Shown: piece after piece, positions 17,132 to 26,075 of the stretch
Layout of the letters: each line of letters begins with the position of its first letter
Position numbering within the stretch: the first letter of the stretch is position 1
Source: an uncultured Bacteroidales bacterium
Lineage (GTDB): Bacteria; Bacteroidota; Bacteroidia; Bacteroidales; Paludibacteraceae
Direction: 5' to 3'
Assembly (NCBI GenBank): GCA_902799555.1
Contig: CADCBB010000009.1
Location: forward strand, 34,105-98,104
DNA: 64,000 bases
Translations under genes and position numbers: made by a program
Notes under the pieces: generated by a model
Seen by the model: only the letters and a program-made list of their open reading frames with translations
Told to the model about the DNA's origin: nothing
Databases searched by the model: none

Positions 17132-18738
17132 ACTTCGCTTGGACCGTAGTATTGAACCGGACCCGGATAGATGTAACTGGTAACGGGATCTGCCCACTCC
17201 TCACGATGAGCCTCCAGATACTTGAACGGCTTGCCGTTGAGATCAACCAGTGCTTTCTGGATAACGGGTTTCATCTTACCGTTACGTTTCTCCATATTCA
17301 TCATCATCGTGATAGGTACACCACCTGCGATCCATGCCTCTGCGGGCTTGGTGAGGTTACGAACGAGCGACATGTAACCGGTCTTACCGGCTGCAATGAG
17401 GTGGGTAGCGGTAACACCGATCGAGTAGCAGTAGTCCGCATCGAAATTGGACGGGATAGCGCAACGACCTTCGTAACCGAAGAAGTGGTTGAGGGCAGAG
17501 AACTTACCCTTGTACTCGCCGTTGGCTTTGAGAACAGCCAGGCGTTTGCCTACCATCTCAATGAGCAGTTTCTCGGTTTCAATCTGAGATACCATCACGT
17601 TTCCGTGCGGGTCGCGGTCGAGGGTGAGCTGACGTGCAATACCCTTCGGCAGCGAACGGTAGAGTTCGCACGAAGTCGGAGTCAGTTTGGACTTCACATA
17701 TTCGCGTTTGGCATCATCGCCGTCCAAGCCGGTGAACTCCTCGTTGTTAGCGAGCATGTCGTTCAACTCTTGGATCAGAACACGCATAGCCGGGATGAAC
17801 TCGATCAGACCTTCCGGAATGAGGATCGTACCGAAGTTAAGACCTGCGTTAGCACGAGCAACGATCACCTTCACGATGTCTTCAACGATATCGTTGAGGG
17901 TCATCTTCTTTGCCTCTACTTCCTCAGAGATAAGACAGATATTCGGCTGAGCCTCCAATGCGCACTCGAGCGCGATATGGCTTGCACTACGACCCATCAA
18001 ACGGATGAAGTGCCAGTATTTCTTAGCAGAGTTAGCATCGCGTTGGATGTTACCGATCAACTCGCTATATACCTTACAAGCGGTGTCAAAACCGAAGGAG
18101 GTCTCGATCATCTCGTTTTTGAGGTCACCGTCAATGGTCTTCGGACAACCGATCACTTGGATGCCGCATTGTTTTTGCAGGTAGTACTCAGCCAGAACGC
18201 ATGCATTCGTGTTCGAGTCGTCACCACCGATGATAACTACAGCCTTGATACCGAGTTGTTTGCAAACCTCGATACCGTTGTCAAACTGCCAAGTCTCTTC
18301 GAGTTTGGTACGACCGGAACCGATGATGTCGAATCCACCGGTGTTACGGTACTCGTCGATGATGTCACCGGTGAGCTCTTGATACTTACCGTCAATCAGA
18401 CCGCTCGGACCTCCGAGGAAACCGTACAGTTTATTGTTCGGGTTCAGCGCTTTGAGACCGTCATACAGACCGGAGATGACATTGTGACCGCCGGGAGCTT
18501 GACCACCCGACAGGATAACGCCTACGTTGAACGGTTCGTCACAGTGGTTCTTACCTGTCGTCGGTTCCATAGTGATAACCGGCAGACCGTAGGTGTTCGG
18601 GAACAAAGCCTGAATGTCCTCTTGATCTGCTACCGAATGTGTTTTCTCGCCTTCTACGAGGCGTACAGCGCCCTGCAATGCTACCGGCATCTTCGGCTGA
18701 TAGCCCTGACGCGCAATTTGTAATGGGGATTTTTGCAT
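17086..18738 (-). CDS. pfp: PPi-dependent phosphofructokinase
   Basis: This 550-residue protein belongs to the long PPi-PFK group. The diagnostic [17 protein letters not shown] has Asp where ATP enzymes have Gly. [20 protein letters not shown] carries the catalytic TIDGD with the Lys typical of PPi use, and [16 protein letters not shown] is the sugar site. It catalyses the reversible fructose 6-phosphate / fructose 1,6-bisphosphate reaction with pyrophosphate. With pfkA it gives the cell two routes through this step. The promoter is at 18812-18842. Confidence 0.93.
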   Translation of the reverse strand: MQKSPLQIARQGYQPKMPVALQGAVRLVEGEKTHSVADQEDIQALFPNTYGLPVITMEPTTGKNHCDEPFNVGVILSGGQAPGGHNVISGLYDGLKALNPNNKLYGFLGGPSGLIDGKYQELTGDIIDEYRNTGGFDIIGSGRTKLEETWQFDNGIEVCKQLGIKAVVIIGGDDSNTNACVLAEYYLQKQCGIQVIGCPKTIDGDLKNEMIETSFGFDTACKVYSELIGNIQRDANSAKKYWHFIRLMGRSASHIALECALEAQPNICLISEEVEAKKMTLNDIVEDIVKVIVARANAGLNFGTILIPEGLIEFIPAMRVLIQELNDMLANNEEFTGLDGDDAKREYVKSKLTPTSCELYRSLPKGIARQLTLDRDPHGNVMVSQIETEKLLIEMVGKRLAVLKANGEYKGKFSALNHFFGYEGRCAIPSNFDADYCYSIGVTATHLIAAGKTGYMSLVRNLTKPAEAWIAGGVPITMMMNMEKRNGKMKPVIQKALVDLNGKPFKYLEAHREEWADPVTSYIYPGPVQYYGPSEVCDQPTRTLLLERGK

Positions 18739-18811
18739 AAGATTAGTATTTTTATTTTAACGATTTAACGAATTAATGGGTTAACGTTTTCACTTAAACC
18801 AATTTTGCCTG

Positions 18812-18842
18812 CAAAATTACTGCTTTTTTTTGACATATGCAA
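18812..18842 (-). promoter_or_regulatory. Promoter of pfp
   Basis: On the minus strand, TTGCATATGTCAAA, a 9-nt gap, then TAATTTTG (18819-18812). The leader to 18738 contains GTTAACG/TTTAACG words related to the 18-mer of the hairpin arrays near 50.6 and 62.6 kb. Confidence 0.75.
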
Positions 18843-19315
18843 GAGCCGCGGCTTTTTTGTTGCTTTTTTGCGTCATTTAGCATGTGCTGAGCGTGTTATT
18901 AGCATGTAATTAGCAGTCATTCCCGTTCGCATGTCGTTCGCATTACGTTACCATCTCGTTACCATTACGGACGTGTACGTACGGTTTTGGGTGTGTCGGA
19001 GAGGCGTTTGAATCGGTTTCCGGGTCAGTTTAGGGTACGTAATAGGTCCGAGAATGGTTAACGAATGACTAAGAATGACTAACGATTTGATCGGGAAAAT
19101 GGGTGCACCTATAAAAAAAAGACATGACCGTATCAATACGGTCAAAACGGTCAATACAAAAAATGATGTGAGACAGTTGAGACAGTTGGGATTTCCATGA
19201 GTAGCGATTCATCTAAAAAAGAGCAAATTAGACAAAAGTGTCTCAAGTGTCTCAAGAATCTCAATGCAAATTTTTATAGAGGGCAAACTTGGACATGCAC
19301 GAGGAAGAGCGGGAT
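18843..19315. other. Non-coding stretch at the edge of an accessory region
   Basis: No convincing gene is present. The segment 18880-18960 repeats TTAGCATGTRATTAGCA and CGTTACCATYWCGTTACCAT words. The segment 19168-19262 carries GAGACAGTT and GTGTCTCAA repeats like those at 45-70. It marks the boundary with the three small unknown genes that follow. Confidence 0.4.
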
Positions 19316-19573
19316 TCAATCCTTATCATATGCGGAGATATACTCGCGGTCAACACAACTGTTCCATAGAAAATAATTCCGCATGGTATATAACCTCCCT
19401 AACGCACGGTCATATTGATCTTGTAAGTCATTGGCCTGCTGGCGCGTGAGCGCTTTGTCCTCTTTGGACATGGCTGCACGCGCTTTATTGAAGGCTTTCA
19501 GCTCACTCCGCAATCGGGATACCTCTTTGCGCTGTTCGTCCATCTGCTCTCTGGTAAATTCTTCGTCTGTCAT
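19316..19573 (-). CDS. Small coiled-coil protein of unknown function
   Basis: This 85-residue, highly charged protein is predicted to be a long helix (REQMDEQRKEVSRLRSELKA, then MSKEDKALTRQQANDLQDQY). The C-terminus NYFLWNSCVDREYISAYDKD is less regular. Its start overlaps the stop of the upstream 85-residue gene by 4 nt (ATGA), so they form a pair. No family was recognised. Location next to a truncated gene suggests mobile-element cargo. Confidence 0.5.
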   Translation of the reverse strand: MTDEEFTREQMDEQRKEVSRLRSELKAFNKARAAMSKEDKALTRQQANDLQDQYDRALGRLYTMRNYFLWNSCVDREYISAYDKD

Positions 19574-19827
19574 GATTCGGGGTAATGGATGTGTTGGTGT
19601 ATTTCTTTCTCAGTTAACTTTTGTCCGTTCAGGTGCCAGCCGTCTCTATCATGGATGATAGTGTCGGCATCTTTCGTCCATTTCGAACCGCGCATGAAGA
19701 GATGGTATTTCGTCCATCTCTGCTCGGACATAAAGTTGTCAAACCGTTCGTGTGCGGCTTTGATGCGGGCTTGCTCCTGACGATAAGCCTCCTTCTCGGC
19801 TTTGGTAAAATGCTGTTTCATACTCAT
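19570..19827 (-). CDS. Small basic protein of unknown function
   Basis: This protein has 85 residues. The N-terminal half is helical and charged (KQHFTKAEKEAYRQEQARIK). The C-terminal half is compact, with KYHLFMRGSKWTKDADTIIH and GQKLTEKEIHQHIHY. It is coupled to the following coiled-coil gene by a 4-nt overlap. No family was recognised. Confidence 0.5.
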   Translation of the reverse strand: MSMKQHFTKAEKEAYRQEQARIKAAHERFDNFMSEQRWTKYHLFMRGSKWTKDADTIIHDRDGWHLNGQKLTEKEIHQHIHYPES

Positions 19828-19898
19828 TTAGCAGAATCCTGTTTTGTGCGTGCATACACTATAATATAGTAAAAATTTCTGAAAATTCAACCAAGACC

Positions 19899-20189
19899 TC
19901 ATTTTTTTACAAAATGAAAATGATAAGTGCTTTGGACGCAAGTGAAAGTTTCTGCGGCGAAGTCTATGGATTGGACTTCGGAGGTCATGTAACTGCCTTT
20001 CGGAGATTGAACCCATACATGATAGCCGACTTTGATGCCCGGCGTGTAGCCGCACTTCGTGTCTCCGACTTTCATATATTCATTCCCGCCTTCGATAAGA
20101 CGAATCACCACTTCTCCTTTTAGAGCGTCCTTAAGTTCTTTTCCGAAGGTCGCCTCAAAATTCTCCAAGTTTTCAAATGGTTCGTACAT
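19899..20189 (-). CDS. Small protein of unknown function
   Basis: From MYEPFENLENFEATFGKELK the protein has 96 residues, with a strand-rich C-terminal half (GYTPGIKVGYHVWVQSPKGS, VQSIDFAAETFTCVQSTYHF). The frame stays open up to 20270, but that part reads out of frame through a nucleotidase remnant, so the later Met is preferred. It lies 72 nt upstream of the paired 85-residue genes and may share their transcript. Confidence 0.45.
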   Translation of the reverse strand: MYEPFENLENFEATFGKELKDALKGEVVIRLIEGGNEYMKVGDTKCGYTPGIKVGYHVWVQSPKGSYMTSEVQSIDFAAETFTCVQSTYHFHFVKK

Positions 20190-20206
20190 AGTATTCTTAA
20201 TGGATG

Positions 20207-20395
20207 TTACATCAGATACAGGACAACACTTTTCCAATCGGGGAAGCGATTGGAGCCCATTTGAATCCAATGGTCTCCGAACAGCTCTGCCCCGTGATTT
20301 GGGCGGTCATCAATCAGATACCCACCCGGTCGGATAAGCAGATTCTTATGATGACAAAGAATCAAACGCTTATAGAAAAATTGGGAAATATGCAA
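20207..20395 (-). pseudogene. C-terminal remnant of a 5'(3')-nucleotidase-like HAD protein
   Basis: The frame ILCHHKNLLIRPGGYLIDDR, followed by PNHGAELFG and FPDWKSVVLYL, matches the end of NT5C-type deoxyribonucleotidases, whose family pattern is HKN...DFLIDDR..NGA..F.G and FPDW..V..YL. Only about 50 residues remain. The catalytic DxDxT N-terminus is missing, and a terminator (20404-20434) sits where the rest should be. This is a gene remnant at a recombination boundary. Confidence 0.55.
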
Positions 20396-20403
20396 GAAAA
20401 AAC

Positions 20404-20434
20404 AAAAAAATCGTCCTTTGGGGGCGATTTTTTT
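20404..20434 (-). terminator. Terminator downstream of the B-repeat surface gene
   Basis: On the minus strand, AAAAAAATCG and CGATTTTTTT arms enclose CCCCCAAAGGA, followed by more T residues. It lies 106 nt after the stop at 20540. Between them are TGTTGGC/TTAGCTA microrepeats (20436-20488). Confidence 0.65.
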
Positions 20435-20539
20435 GACTGTTGGCTGTTGGCTGTTAACTGTTAGCTATTAGCTATTAGCTGTAGGCTGTCCATGCAAGGT
20501 CTGTCGGTAGTCCTACATAATCAATACCCAGCCTTTGGG

Positions 20540-21895
20540 TTATTTCACCTCTTGACCGTGCAAGGTGAATTTCTTGTCACCGCGGAGAATATATACCTTG
20601 TTATCAATGATAACTTTTTGAACCGGATCATGGCCATAAACATCTTCGAGGCCTTCTGTTGAAGTAAACAATGCTGTGTATTCAGCATCACCTGTGACAA
20701 TGATTGTTCTCGGGTTCTCAGTGACACCATCACTCCATTGGTTAAAGGCGTATCCATCTGCTGGAATTGCTTCGAGTTCGACTTCTGTACCATAAGCATA
20801 GACTCCAATACCCACAACTTCACCATTGATAGTATTAGATGTAATAGAATACATATTCACCTCGCTATTGAATGTGGCGCGGTATGTGGCATCACCTGTA
20901 ACAACCACTACTTCCGGATCCCAGCCTGCGAAAGTATAGGTGTACTCCGCGGTATTCTGTTTAACCGGATCTGCATGGGTCGGTACAATACCGTACTCAA
21001 CCGTCGTTTGATCAATCAGCGAACCATCCTCATTCTGCCAAGTAATCGTGTAACTATTCTTGGTAGCGTTGAAAGTCGCACGGTAAGTCGCATCACCCGT
21101 TACAGCAACTAAGTTAGGAGTCCAACCTGCGAAAGTGTAGGTGTACTCCGCGGTATTCTGTTTAACCGGATCTGCATGGGTTGGTACAATACCGTACTCT
21201 ACTGTTGTTTGGTCGATCAGCGAACCATCCTCGTTCTGCCAAGTAATCGTATAACTGTTCTTGGTAGCGTTGAAAGTCGCACGGTAAGTCGCATCACCTG
21301 TTACAGCAACTACTGCCGGATCCCAGCCTGCAAAAGTATAGGTATACTCCGCGGTATTTTGTTTAACCGGATCTGCATGGGTCGGTACTACACCGTACTC
21401 AACCGTTGTTTGGTCGATCAGCGAACCATCCTCGTTCTGCCAAGTAATCGTGTAACTATTCTTGGTAGCGTTGAACGTAGCTTTGTATGTAGCGTCACCC
21501 GTTACAGCAACTACTTCCGGAGTCCAACCTGCGAAAGTGTAGGAGAACTCGGCGGTATTCTGTTTTACCGGATCGGCATGAGTTGGAACAAGGCCGTACT
21601 CTACCGTTGTTTGGTCGATCAGCGAACCATCCTCGTTCTGCCAAGTAATCGTGTAACTATTCTTGGTAGCGTTGAAAGTTGCGGTGTATGTCGCATCACC
21701 TGTTACAGCAACTACAGTCGGTGTCCAACCTGCGAAAGTGTAGGTGTACTCCGCGGTATTCTGTTTAACCGGATCAGCATGAGTCGGTACAATGCCGTAC
21801 TCAACCGTTGTTTGGTCAATCAAACTACCGAATTCATTCACTGTTCTTGGTAGCGTTGAAGGTCGCACGGTAAGTCGCATCACCTGTAACAGCAA
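20540..21895 (-). CDS. B-repeat surface protein, C-terminal part (separated by frameshift)
   Basis: This is the 3' portion of a gene that spans 20540-25116. It contains about five B-repeats of about 67 residues (TITWQNEDGSLIDQTTVEYG ... TYTFAGWTPEVVAVTGDATY), a final divergent repeat (INGEVVGIGVYAYGTEVELE) and a C-terminal element VIIDNKVYILRGDKKFTLHG-QEVK. That last element resembles a type IX sorting tail shared with the gene at 40566. At about 21840-21850, 17 nt of a repeat are missing just 5' of the NEFGSLI motif, which shifts the frame. The true protein probably continues from 21834-22655. Confidence 0.6.
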   Translation of the reverse strand: MLLQVMRLTVRPSTLPRTVNEFGSLIDQTTVEYGIVPTHADPVKQNTAEYTYTFAGWTPTVVAVTGDATYTATFNATKNSYTITWQNEDGSLIDQTTVEYGLVPTHADPVKQNTAEFSYTFAGWTPEVVAVTGDATYKATFNATKNSYTITWQNEDGSLIDQTTVEYGVVPTHADPVKQNTAEYTYTFAGWDPAVVAVTGDATYRATFNATKNSYTITWQNEDGSLIDQTTVEYGIVPTHADPVKQNTAEYTYTFAGWTPNLVAVTGDATYRATFNATKNSYTITWQNEDGSLIDQTTVEYGIVPTHADPVKQNTAEYTYTFAGWDPEVVVVTGDATYRATFNSEVNMYSITSNTINGEVVGIGVYAYGTEVELEAIPADGYAFNQWSDGVTENPRTIIVTGDAEYTALFTSTEGLEDVYGHDPVQKVIIDNKVYILRGDKKFTLHGQEVK

Positions 21896-23640
21896 CTACT
21901 GCCGGATTCCAGCCTGCAAAAGTATAGGTATACTCCGCGGTACTCTCTTTTGTTGGATTTGCGTGAGTTGGAACAACGCCGTACTCAACCGTTGTTTGGT
22001 CAATCAAACTACCGAATTCATTCTGCCATGTGATAGTATAACTGTTCTTGGTAGCGTTGAAGGTCGCACGATAAGTTGCATTACCTGTTACTGCAACAAC
22101 TGCCGGATCCCAGCCTGCAAAAGTATAGGTGTACTCTGCGGAATTTTGTTTAACCGGATCAGCATGGGTCGGAATATTGCCGTACTCTACAGTCGTTTGG
22201 TCAATTAGCGAACCATCTTCGTTCAGCCAAGTAATCGTGTAACTATTCTTGGTAGCGTTGAAAGTTGCGGTGTATGTCGCATCACCTGTTATAGCAACTA
22301 CAGTCGGTGTCCAACCTGCGAAAGTATAAGTGTACTCGGCGGTATTCTGTTTAACAGGATCAGCATGAGTCGGTACAATGCCGTACTCAACCGTTGTTTG
22401 ATCAATCAGCGAGCCATCTTCGTTCTGCCAAGTGATCGTATAACTATTCTTTGTAGCGTTGAAGGTCGCACGGTAAGTCGCATCACCTGTAACAGCAACT
22501 ACTGCCGGATTCCAGCCTGCAAAAGTATAGGTGTACTCCGCGGTATTCTGTTTAACCGGATCAGCATGAGTCGGTACAATGCCGTACTCAACCGTTGTTT
22601 GGTCAATCAAACTACCGAATTCATTCAGCGTTGAAGGTTGCACGGTATGTTGCATCTCCAGTTACGGCGACTACTGCCGGAGTCCAATCTGCAAAGGTGT
22701 AAGTATATTCTGCTGTCGCTTCTTTTGTCGGCTCAGCCGGTGCAACCGGGGTTTGACCATATTGATAGACATTACTGCTAATCTCATTTCCGTCTTCATT
22801 CAAAAATTTAACCGTATAGGACCTGATTGTAGATGTATAAGTTGCGGTGTATGTTGCGTTTTGCGTAACTTCAACAATAATAGGAAACCAACCATTGAAT
22901 GAATAGTCGTACTGAGCGGTTGAAACTTTTGTCGGATTAGCTGGAGCAATCGGCATTACACTATATTCAATACTATCGCGTTTTAATTCCGTACCATCAT
23001 CGTTCCTGAAAATAATGAGATATTTGTTTTTAGTAACATTGAAGGTTGCACGGTATGTAGCATTTCCTGTAACAGCCACTACTTCCGGAGTCCAACCTGC
23101 GAAAGTATAGGTGTACTCGGCGGTATTCTGTTTAACCGGATCGGCGTGGGTCGGTACTACACCATACTCTACCGCTGTTTGGTCGATCAGCGAACCATCC
23201 TCATTCTGCCAAATGATCGTGTAACTATTCTTTATGGCGTTGAAGGTTGCACGATAAGTCTGATCTCCTTGAACTTGAGTAACCGTTTTATCCCATCCTG
23301 CAAAGGTGTATGTATATTCTGCCGTCGCTTCTTTTGTCGGATTAGCCGGCGCAACCGGGGTTTGACCATATTGATAGACATTACTGCTAATCTCACTTCC
23401 GTCTTCATTCAAGAATTTGACCGTATAGGATCTGATTGTAGAAGTATAAGTTGCGGTATATGTTATATCTGCATGGACAGGGCTAATTGAAGGAGTCCAG
23501 CCTTTGAAAGTATATGTATATTGAGAAGTAGAGGCTTTCGTGGGAGTTTTTCCGTTGTATGTCGGAGTAGTACCCTCCGGAACCTCTGTATCCGTTTCCA
23601 GGGTTGTGCCATCATAATTCTTCCATGTTATAGTATATGT
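20640..23640 (-). repeat. Tandem B-repeat (Flg_new / InlB-type) coding array
   Basis: Units of about 201 bp encode about 67 residues around SLIDQTTVEYG, PVKQNTAEYTYTFAGW and VAVTGDATYRATFN. The central units are nearly identical in DNA sequence and the outer ones diverge. Such arrays recombine easily in the cell and collapse easily in assembly. Confidence 0.85.
21834..22655 (-). CDS. B-repeat surface protein, middle part (separated by frameshifts)
   Basis: This part has 273 residues with four B-repeats, one of which carries a complete NEFGSLI variant (at about 22011). It is joined to its upstream and downstream neighbours through deletions of 29 nt (about 22627) and 17 nt (about 21845), each ending at the same GAATGAATTC position. 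It has no plausible start of its own, so it belongs to the 20540-25116 gene. Confidence 0.55.
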   Translation of the reverse strand: MQHTVQPSTLNEFGSLIDQTTVEYGIVPTHADPVKQNTAEYTYTFAGWNPAVVAVTGDATYRATFNATKNSYTITWQNEDGSLIDQTTVEYGIVPTHADPVKQNTAEYTYTFAGWTPTVVAITGDATYTATFNATKNSYTITWLNEDGSLIDQTTVEYGNIPTHADPVKQNSAEYTYTFAGWDPAVVAVTGNATYRATFNATKNSYTITWQNEFGSLIDQTTVEYGVVPTHANPTKESTAEYTYTFAGWNPAVVAVTGDATYRATFNATKNSE

Positions 23641-25116
23641 GTTTACCTTATCATATTCTAACACCGGATAACCATAATTCACATTGCCAAGATCCATATA
23701 AAAAGTGGCTGCTCCATCTTGGTTTAGTATAACCGGGAAGGATGCTGATTTCATTTCTGCAGCAGTTTTTACAGTAGCTCCACTTACACCTGTACCTTCG
23801 TTACCAGTTCGATAATAGCAATTTGATATACTACTTCCTGGTGCAATAGCATATTTGTAACTGCTATTTCTCTGAAGTTTGCCAGCAAAATAACTGTTCT
23901 TTATTATACTAGCTCCATCTGTGCAGATTCCTGCTATCGCATAACTGCCGGAATTTTGATTAGTTGATTCATCGATAGGCTTTATATAACTAATACAATA
24001 GGATGAATAAATTTTGGGACTAGTACCGGTTTCAGCCACCAAGCCTGCAACTATGTATCCGTTCTCGTAAATGATATCTCCGCGATGACTACAACCAGTT
24101 ATAGTTCCTCCCCCGGTAGACTCTCCAACCAATCCACCAATAATTGTATGATATCCATGTCCTGAAAAATATATATCTTTGCTATTAGAACATAGAGTCA
24201 ATATTATTCCTGCATTTAGTCCCCCTGCTAATCCTATTAACCCACCAATCTTAATTTGTAGTCCTTGAGCATTATTTGTCACAACTGTGGACGAATATAC
24301 TCCACTTGAATGCACATTATTCATCTCTAAGCGTCCTTTAACGTAACCTACTGCACCTCCAATACATACATTAGAAGGTCTGTCAGTAGAAGCAAGATAT
24401 GTTGCAGCATTAGAAATGCGCTTTGTGTTATAAGAATTGGTTATGTATGCCTTTGCCGTTTTTGTTCCGCTTGCAGTTCCCACTAATCCTCCTCCATAAT
24501 AACTACCGCATCCATAAATAACATTGTTAGTGCACTTGTCCATTGTAGCACTTTCCATATACCCAACGATTCCTCCAAAAGACGTACATGCCCAATATAC
24601 ACCAATACTATCCGAGTGGGCGTTAACCTCGCAGTTTTGAATAGTTCCATTTACCATATAACCACATATACCTCCAACATAATAATCATAATTCAATGAT
24701 TGGTATTTCTTTATTTTTAATCTAATGTTTTGTATTGTAGCATTATTCGTATAGCCAAATAAACCTACGTACGGCACATTAGACACTCCTTTCAGGATAA
24801 TGTTTTGTATAATTTTATTACTTCCATCGTACACGCCGGAAAAATAATTAGTTTCTGTTCCTCTTGCACTCCATGTTTTCCCGTTCATGTCAAAATCCTC
24901 CGTCTGCTTGAAATAGACTCCTTGATAATTGGAAACACCACCATGCACCAAATCAAGCAAATATGCAAGTTGTTGCGGAGTTTCAATTAGATACGGATTG
25001 GATTGGGTACCTGCTCCCTGCGTCCAAGCCTCTGTCGTACCATCCCATGTTACAACTGCAAATGCATTGCATATACTCAGCAATGCTGCAACAATAAATA
25101 AAAGTTTCTTTTTCAT
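22621..25116 (-). CDS. B-repeat surface protein, N-terminal part with signal peptide and GLUG-like domain
   Basis: This part has 831 residues. The signal peptide is MKKKLLFIVAALLSICNAFA. Residues about 30-470 show a GLUG-type repeat domain (SNPYLIETPQQLAYLLDLVH, VGLFGYTNNATIQNIRLK, VGGICGYMVNGTIQNCEV, LIGLAGGLN), probably a beta-solenoid adhesin. From about 490 the B-repeats start (TYTITWKNYDGTTLE). Such proteins are cell-surface adhesins. The frame ends at a 29-nt deletion in a repeat. The neighbouring gene at 25151 lies 34 nt upstream, so both may be driven from the promoter at 25901-25931. Confidence 0.7.
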   Translation of the reverse strand: MKKKLLFIVAALLSICNAFAVVTWDGTTEAWTQGAGTQSNPYLIETPQQLAYLLDLVHGGVSNYQGVYFKQTEDFDMNGKTWSARGTETNYFSGVYDGSNKIIQNIILKGVSNVPYVGLFGYTNNATIQNIRLKIKKYQSLNYDYYVGGICGYMVNGTIQNCEVNAHSDSIGVYWACTSFGGIVGYMESATMDKCTNNVIYGCGSYYGGGLVGTASGTKTAKAYITNSYNTKRISNAATYLASTDRPSNVCIGGAVGYVKGRLEMNNVHSSGVYSSTVVTNNAQGLQIKIGGLIGLAGGLNAGIILTLCSNSKDIYFSGHGYHTIIGGLVGESTGGGTITGCSHRGDIIYENGYIVAGLVAETGTSPKIYSSYCISYIKPIDESTNQNSGSYAIAGICTDGASIIKNSYFAGKLQRNSSYKYAIAPGSSISNCYYRTGNEGTGVSGATVKTAAEMKSASFPVILNQDGAATFYMDLGNVNYGYPVLEYDKVNTYTITWKNYDGTTLETDTEVPEGTTPTYNGKTPTKASTSQYTYTFKGWTPSISPVHADITYTATYTSTIRSYTVKFLNEDGSEISSNVYQYGQTPVAPANPTKEATAEYTYTFAGWDKTVTQVQGDQTYRATFNAIKNSYTIIWQNEDGSLIDQTAVEYGVVPTHADPVKQNTAEYTYTFAGWTPEVVAVTGNATYRATFNVTKNKYLIIFRNDDGTELKRDSIEYSVMPIAPANPTKVSTAQYDYSFNGWFPIIVEVTQNATYTATYTSTIRSYTVKFLNEDGNEISSNVYQYGQTPVAPAEPTKEATAEYTYTFADWTPAVVAVTGDATYRATFNAE

Positions 25117-25150
25117 AATGAATAATGTTTTTAATTGTGGTTGTTTTTTA

Positions 25151-25603
25151 TTATTGATACAAACATATACAGCCTATTATCAAAGATAGTATGCTTATCA
25201 AAAGTGAAAGTATGCCAAGTATCACAGCAACTTTAAATTGGCAGCGAATGGTTGCGTCATAATTGTTCCATAGATAACGAAATCTATTGGTTGGACAGAT
25301 AATAATTTTATCATATTCTTTAATTCCCAACTGGTTCATGCTTCTATTGCCTAACATGGCATGATTTCCATCTAATCCATAGGTAGATGATGCTACTACT
25401 CTGCGATAGATTCGTTTGCATTTGTTTGAAGCATTTTTGACGCAAACAATTCCTTCAATCGTAACAGGAGTTTTTCCACCTTTGGTGTCAATATATGAAG
25501 AAACCTCTCTACTATGTAGAGCGACAAAATTCTCATAATCATTTTGGTGCTTATTCATAAACTCCGGTGTTACACCAAACACTTGGTAAGTTTTGTTTAA
25601 CAT
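25151..25603 (-). CDS. Membrane-anchored protein of unknown function
   Basis: This protein has 150 residues. The soluble N-terminal part has SYIDTKGGKTPVTIEGIVCV, RRVVASSTYGLDGNHAMLGN and IKEYDKIIICPTNRFRYLWN. It ends in one hydrophobic segment, FKVAVILGILSLLISILSLI, so it is a tail-anchored type. No signal peptide is present. It sits between a structured leader RNA and the B-repeat adhesin gene and could be co-transcribed with it. No family was recognised. Confidence 0.5.
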   Translation of the reverse strand: MLNKTYQVFGVTPEFMNKHQNDYENFVALHSREVSSYIDTKGGKTPVTIEGIVCVKNASNKCKRIYRRVVASSTYGLDGNHAMLGNRSMNQLGIKEYDKIIICPTNRFRYLWNNYDATIRCQFKVAVILGILSLLISILSLIIGCICLYQ

Positions 25604-25683
25604 AGATTAAATCGTTTAATTATTGCCTACTCTTTATTGGATTTTTGGCATACTCCATTTATATTAATGTTGCATGCACGCAC

Positions 25684-25898
25684 AAAAAAGTACTACTTCT
25701 GTTGTATCTTCACAGAGGCTCTCGCATTGCCCGAATCGTAAATACAGCAAAAGTAGTACACCAAACGTGTACTAACATCCGCCAATTATATACGATTCCT
25801 GTGAAACTTGCGAGATTTCTGTGAATCTAATTGGTGTGTTAGATTATTCAAATATGTAATCCGTGTCCGCTGACACGGGGCGTCTTTCATAAAGACGC
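25684..25898 (-). ncRNA. Structured leader or small RNA upstream of the adhesin locus
   Basis: A transcript from the promoter at 25901-25931 would start in a run of stable hairpins. These are GCGTCTT/AAGACGC (25880-25898), CCGTGTC/GACACGG (25861-25878) and AATCTAA/TTAGATT further on. It would end in an 18-bp stem with two imperfect pairs (25742-25759 with 25690-25707) followed by six T residues, a terminator. A small hairpin GTACAC/GTGTAC at 25756-25772 competes for four bases of the terminator stem. It is either a free-standing RNA or an attenuator for the gene starting at 25603. No known family was recognised. Confidence 0.5.
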
Positions 25899-25982
25899 TG
25901 CAAAGATACAACAAAAGTTTGAATTACACAAATAATTCTGCATTTTTTGTATTTTTTGCAACATATCGCACGTTTGGTGTAC
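25756..25982. repeat. 14-bp inverted repeats enclosing a promoter
   Basis: GTACACCAAACGTG at 25756-25769 is perfectly inverted as CACGTTTGGTGTAC at 25969-25982. The 199 nt between them include the promoter at 25901-25931. The arrangement is that of an invertible promoter segment, and an invertase-type recombinase lies at 990-1592. Inversion itself is not shown. Confidence 0.5.
25901..25931 (-). promoter_or_regulatory. Promoter of the structured leader RNA
   Basis: On the minus strand, TTGTGTAATTCAAA (25931-25918), a 9-nt gap, then TATCTTTG (25908-25901). A second, weaker -7 box TACCTTTG with TTG at the right distance lies at 26003-26033, outside the inverted repeats and in the same direction. 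Confidence 0.68.
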
Positions 25983-26075
25983 CACCACGCGATTTGCGTG
26001 TGCAAAGGTACAATAAAAAAGCGAAAGGCGCAAAGGTTTGACCCATTACGCCCTAATTAGCCCTAAATTTCGAAT

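Noticed and set aside
17122-18723. Long plus-strand frame opposite pfp
   Set aside because: It mirrors the pfp codons and contains no recognisable family features.
20640-23640. Regular repeats considered as CRISPR
   Set aside because: The units are about 201 bp, are translated as B-repeats and have no spacers.
25684-25931. Retron msr-msd RNA
   Set aside because: No reverse transcriptase gene is encoded nearby.
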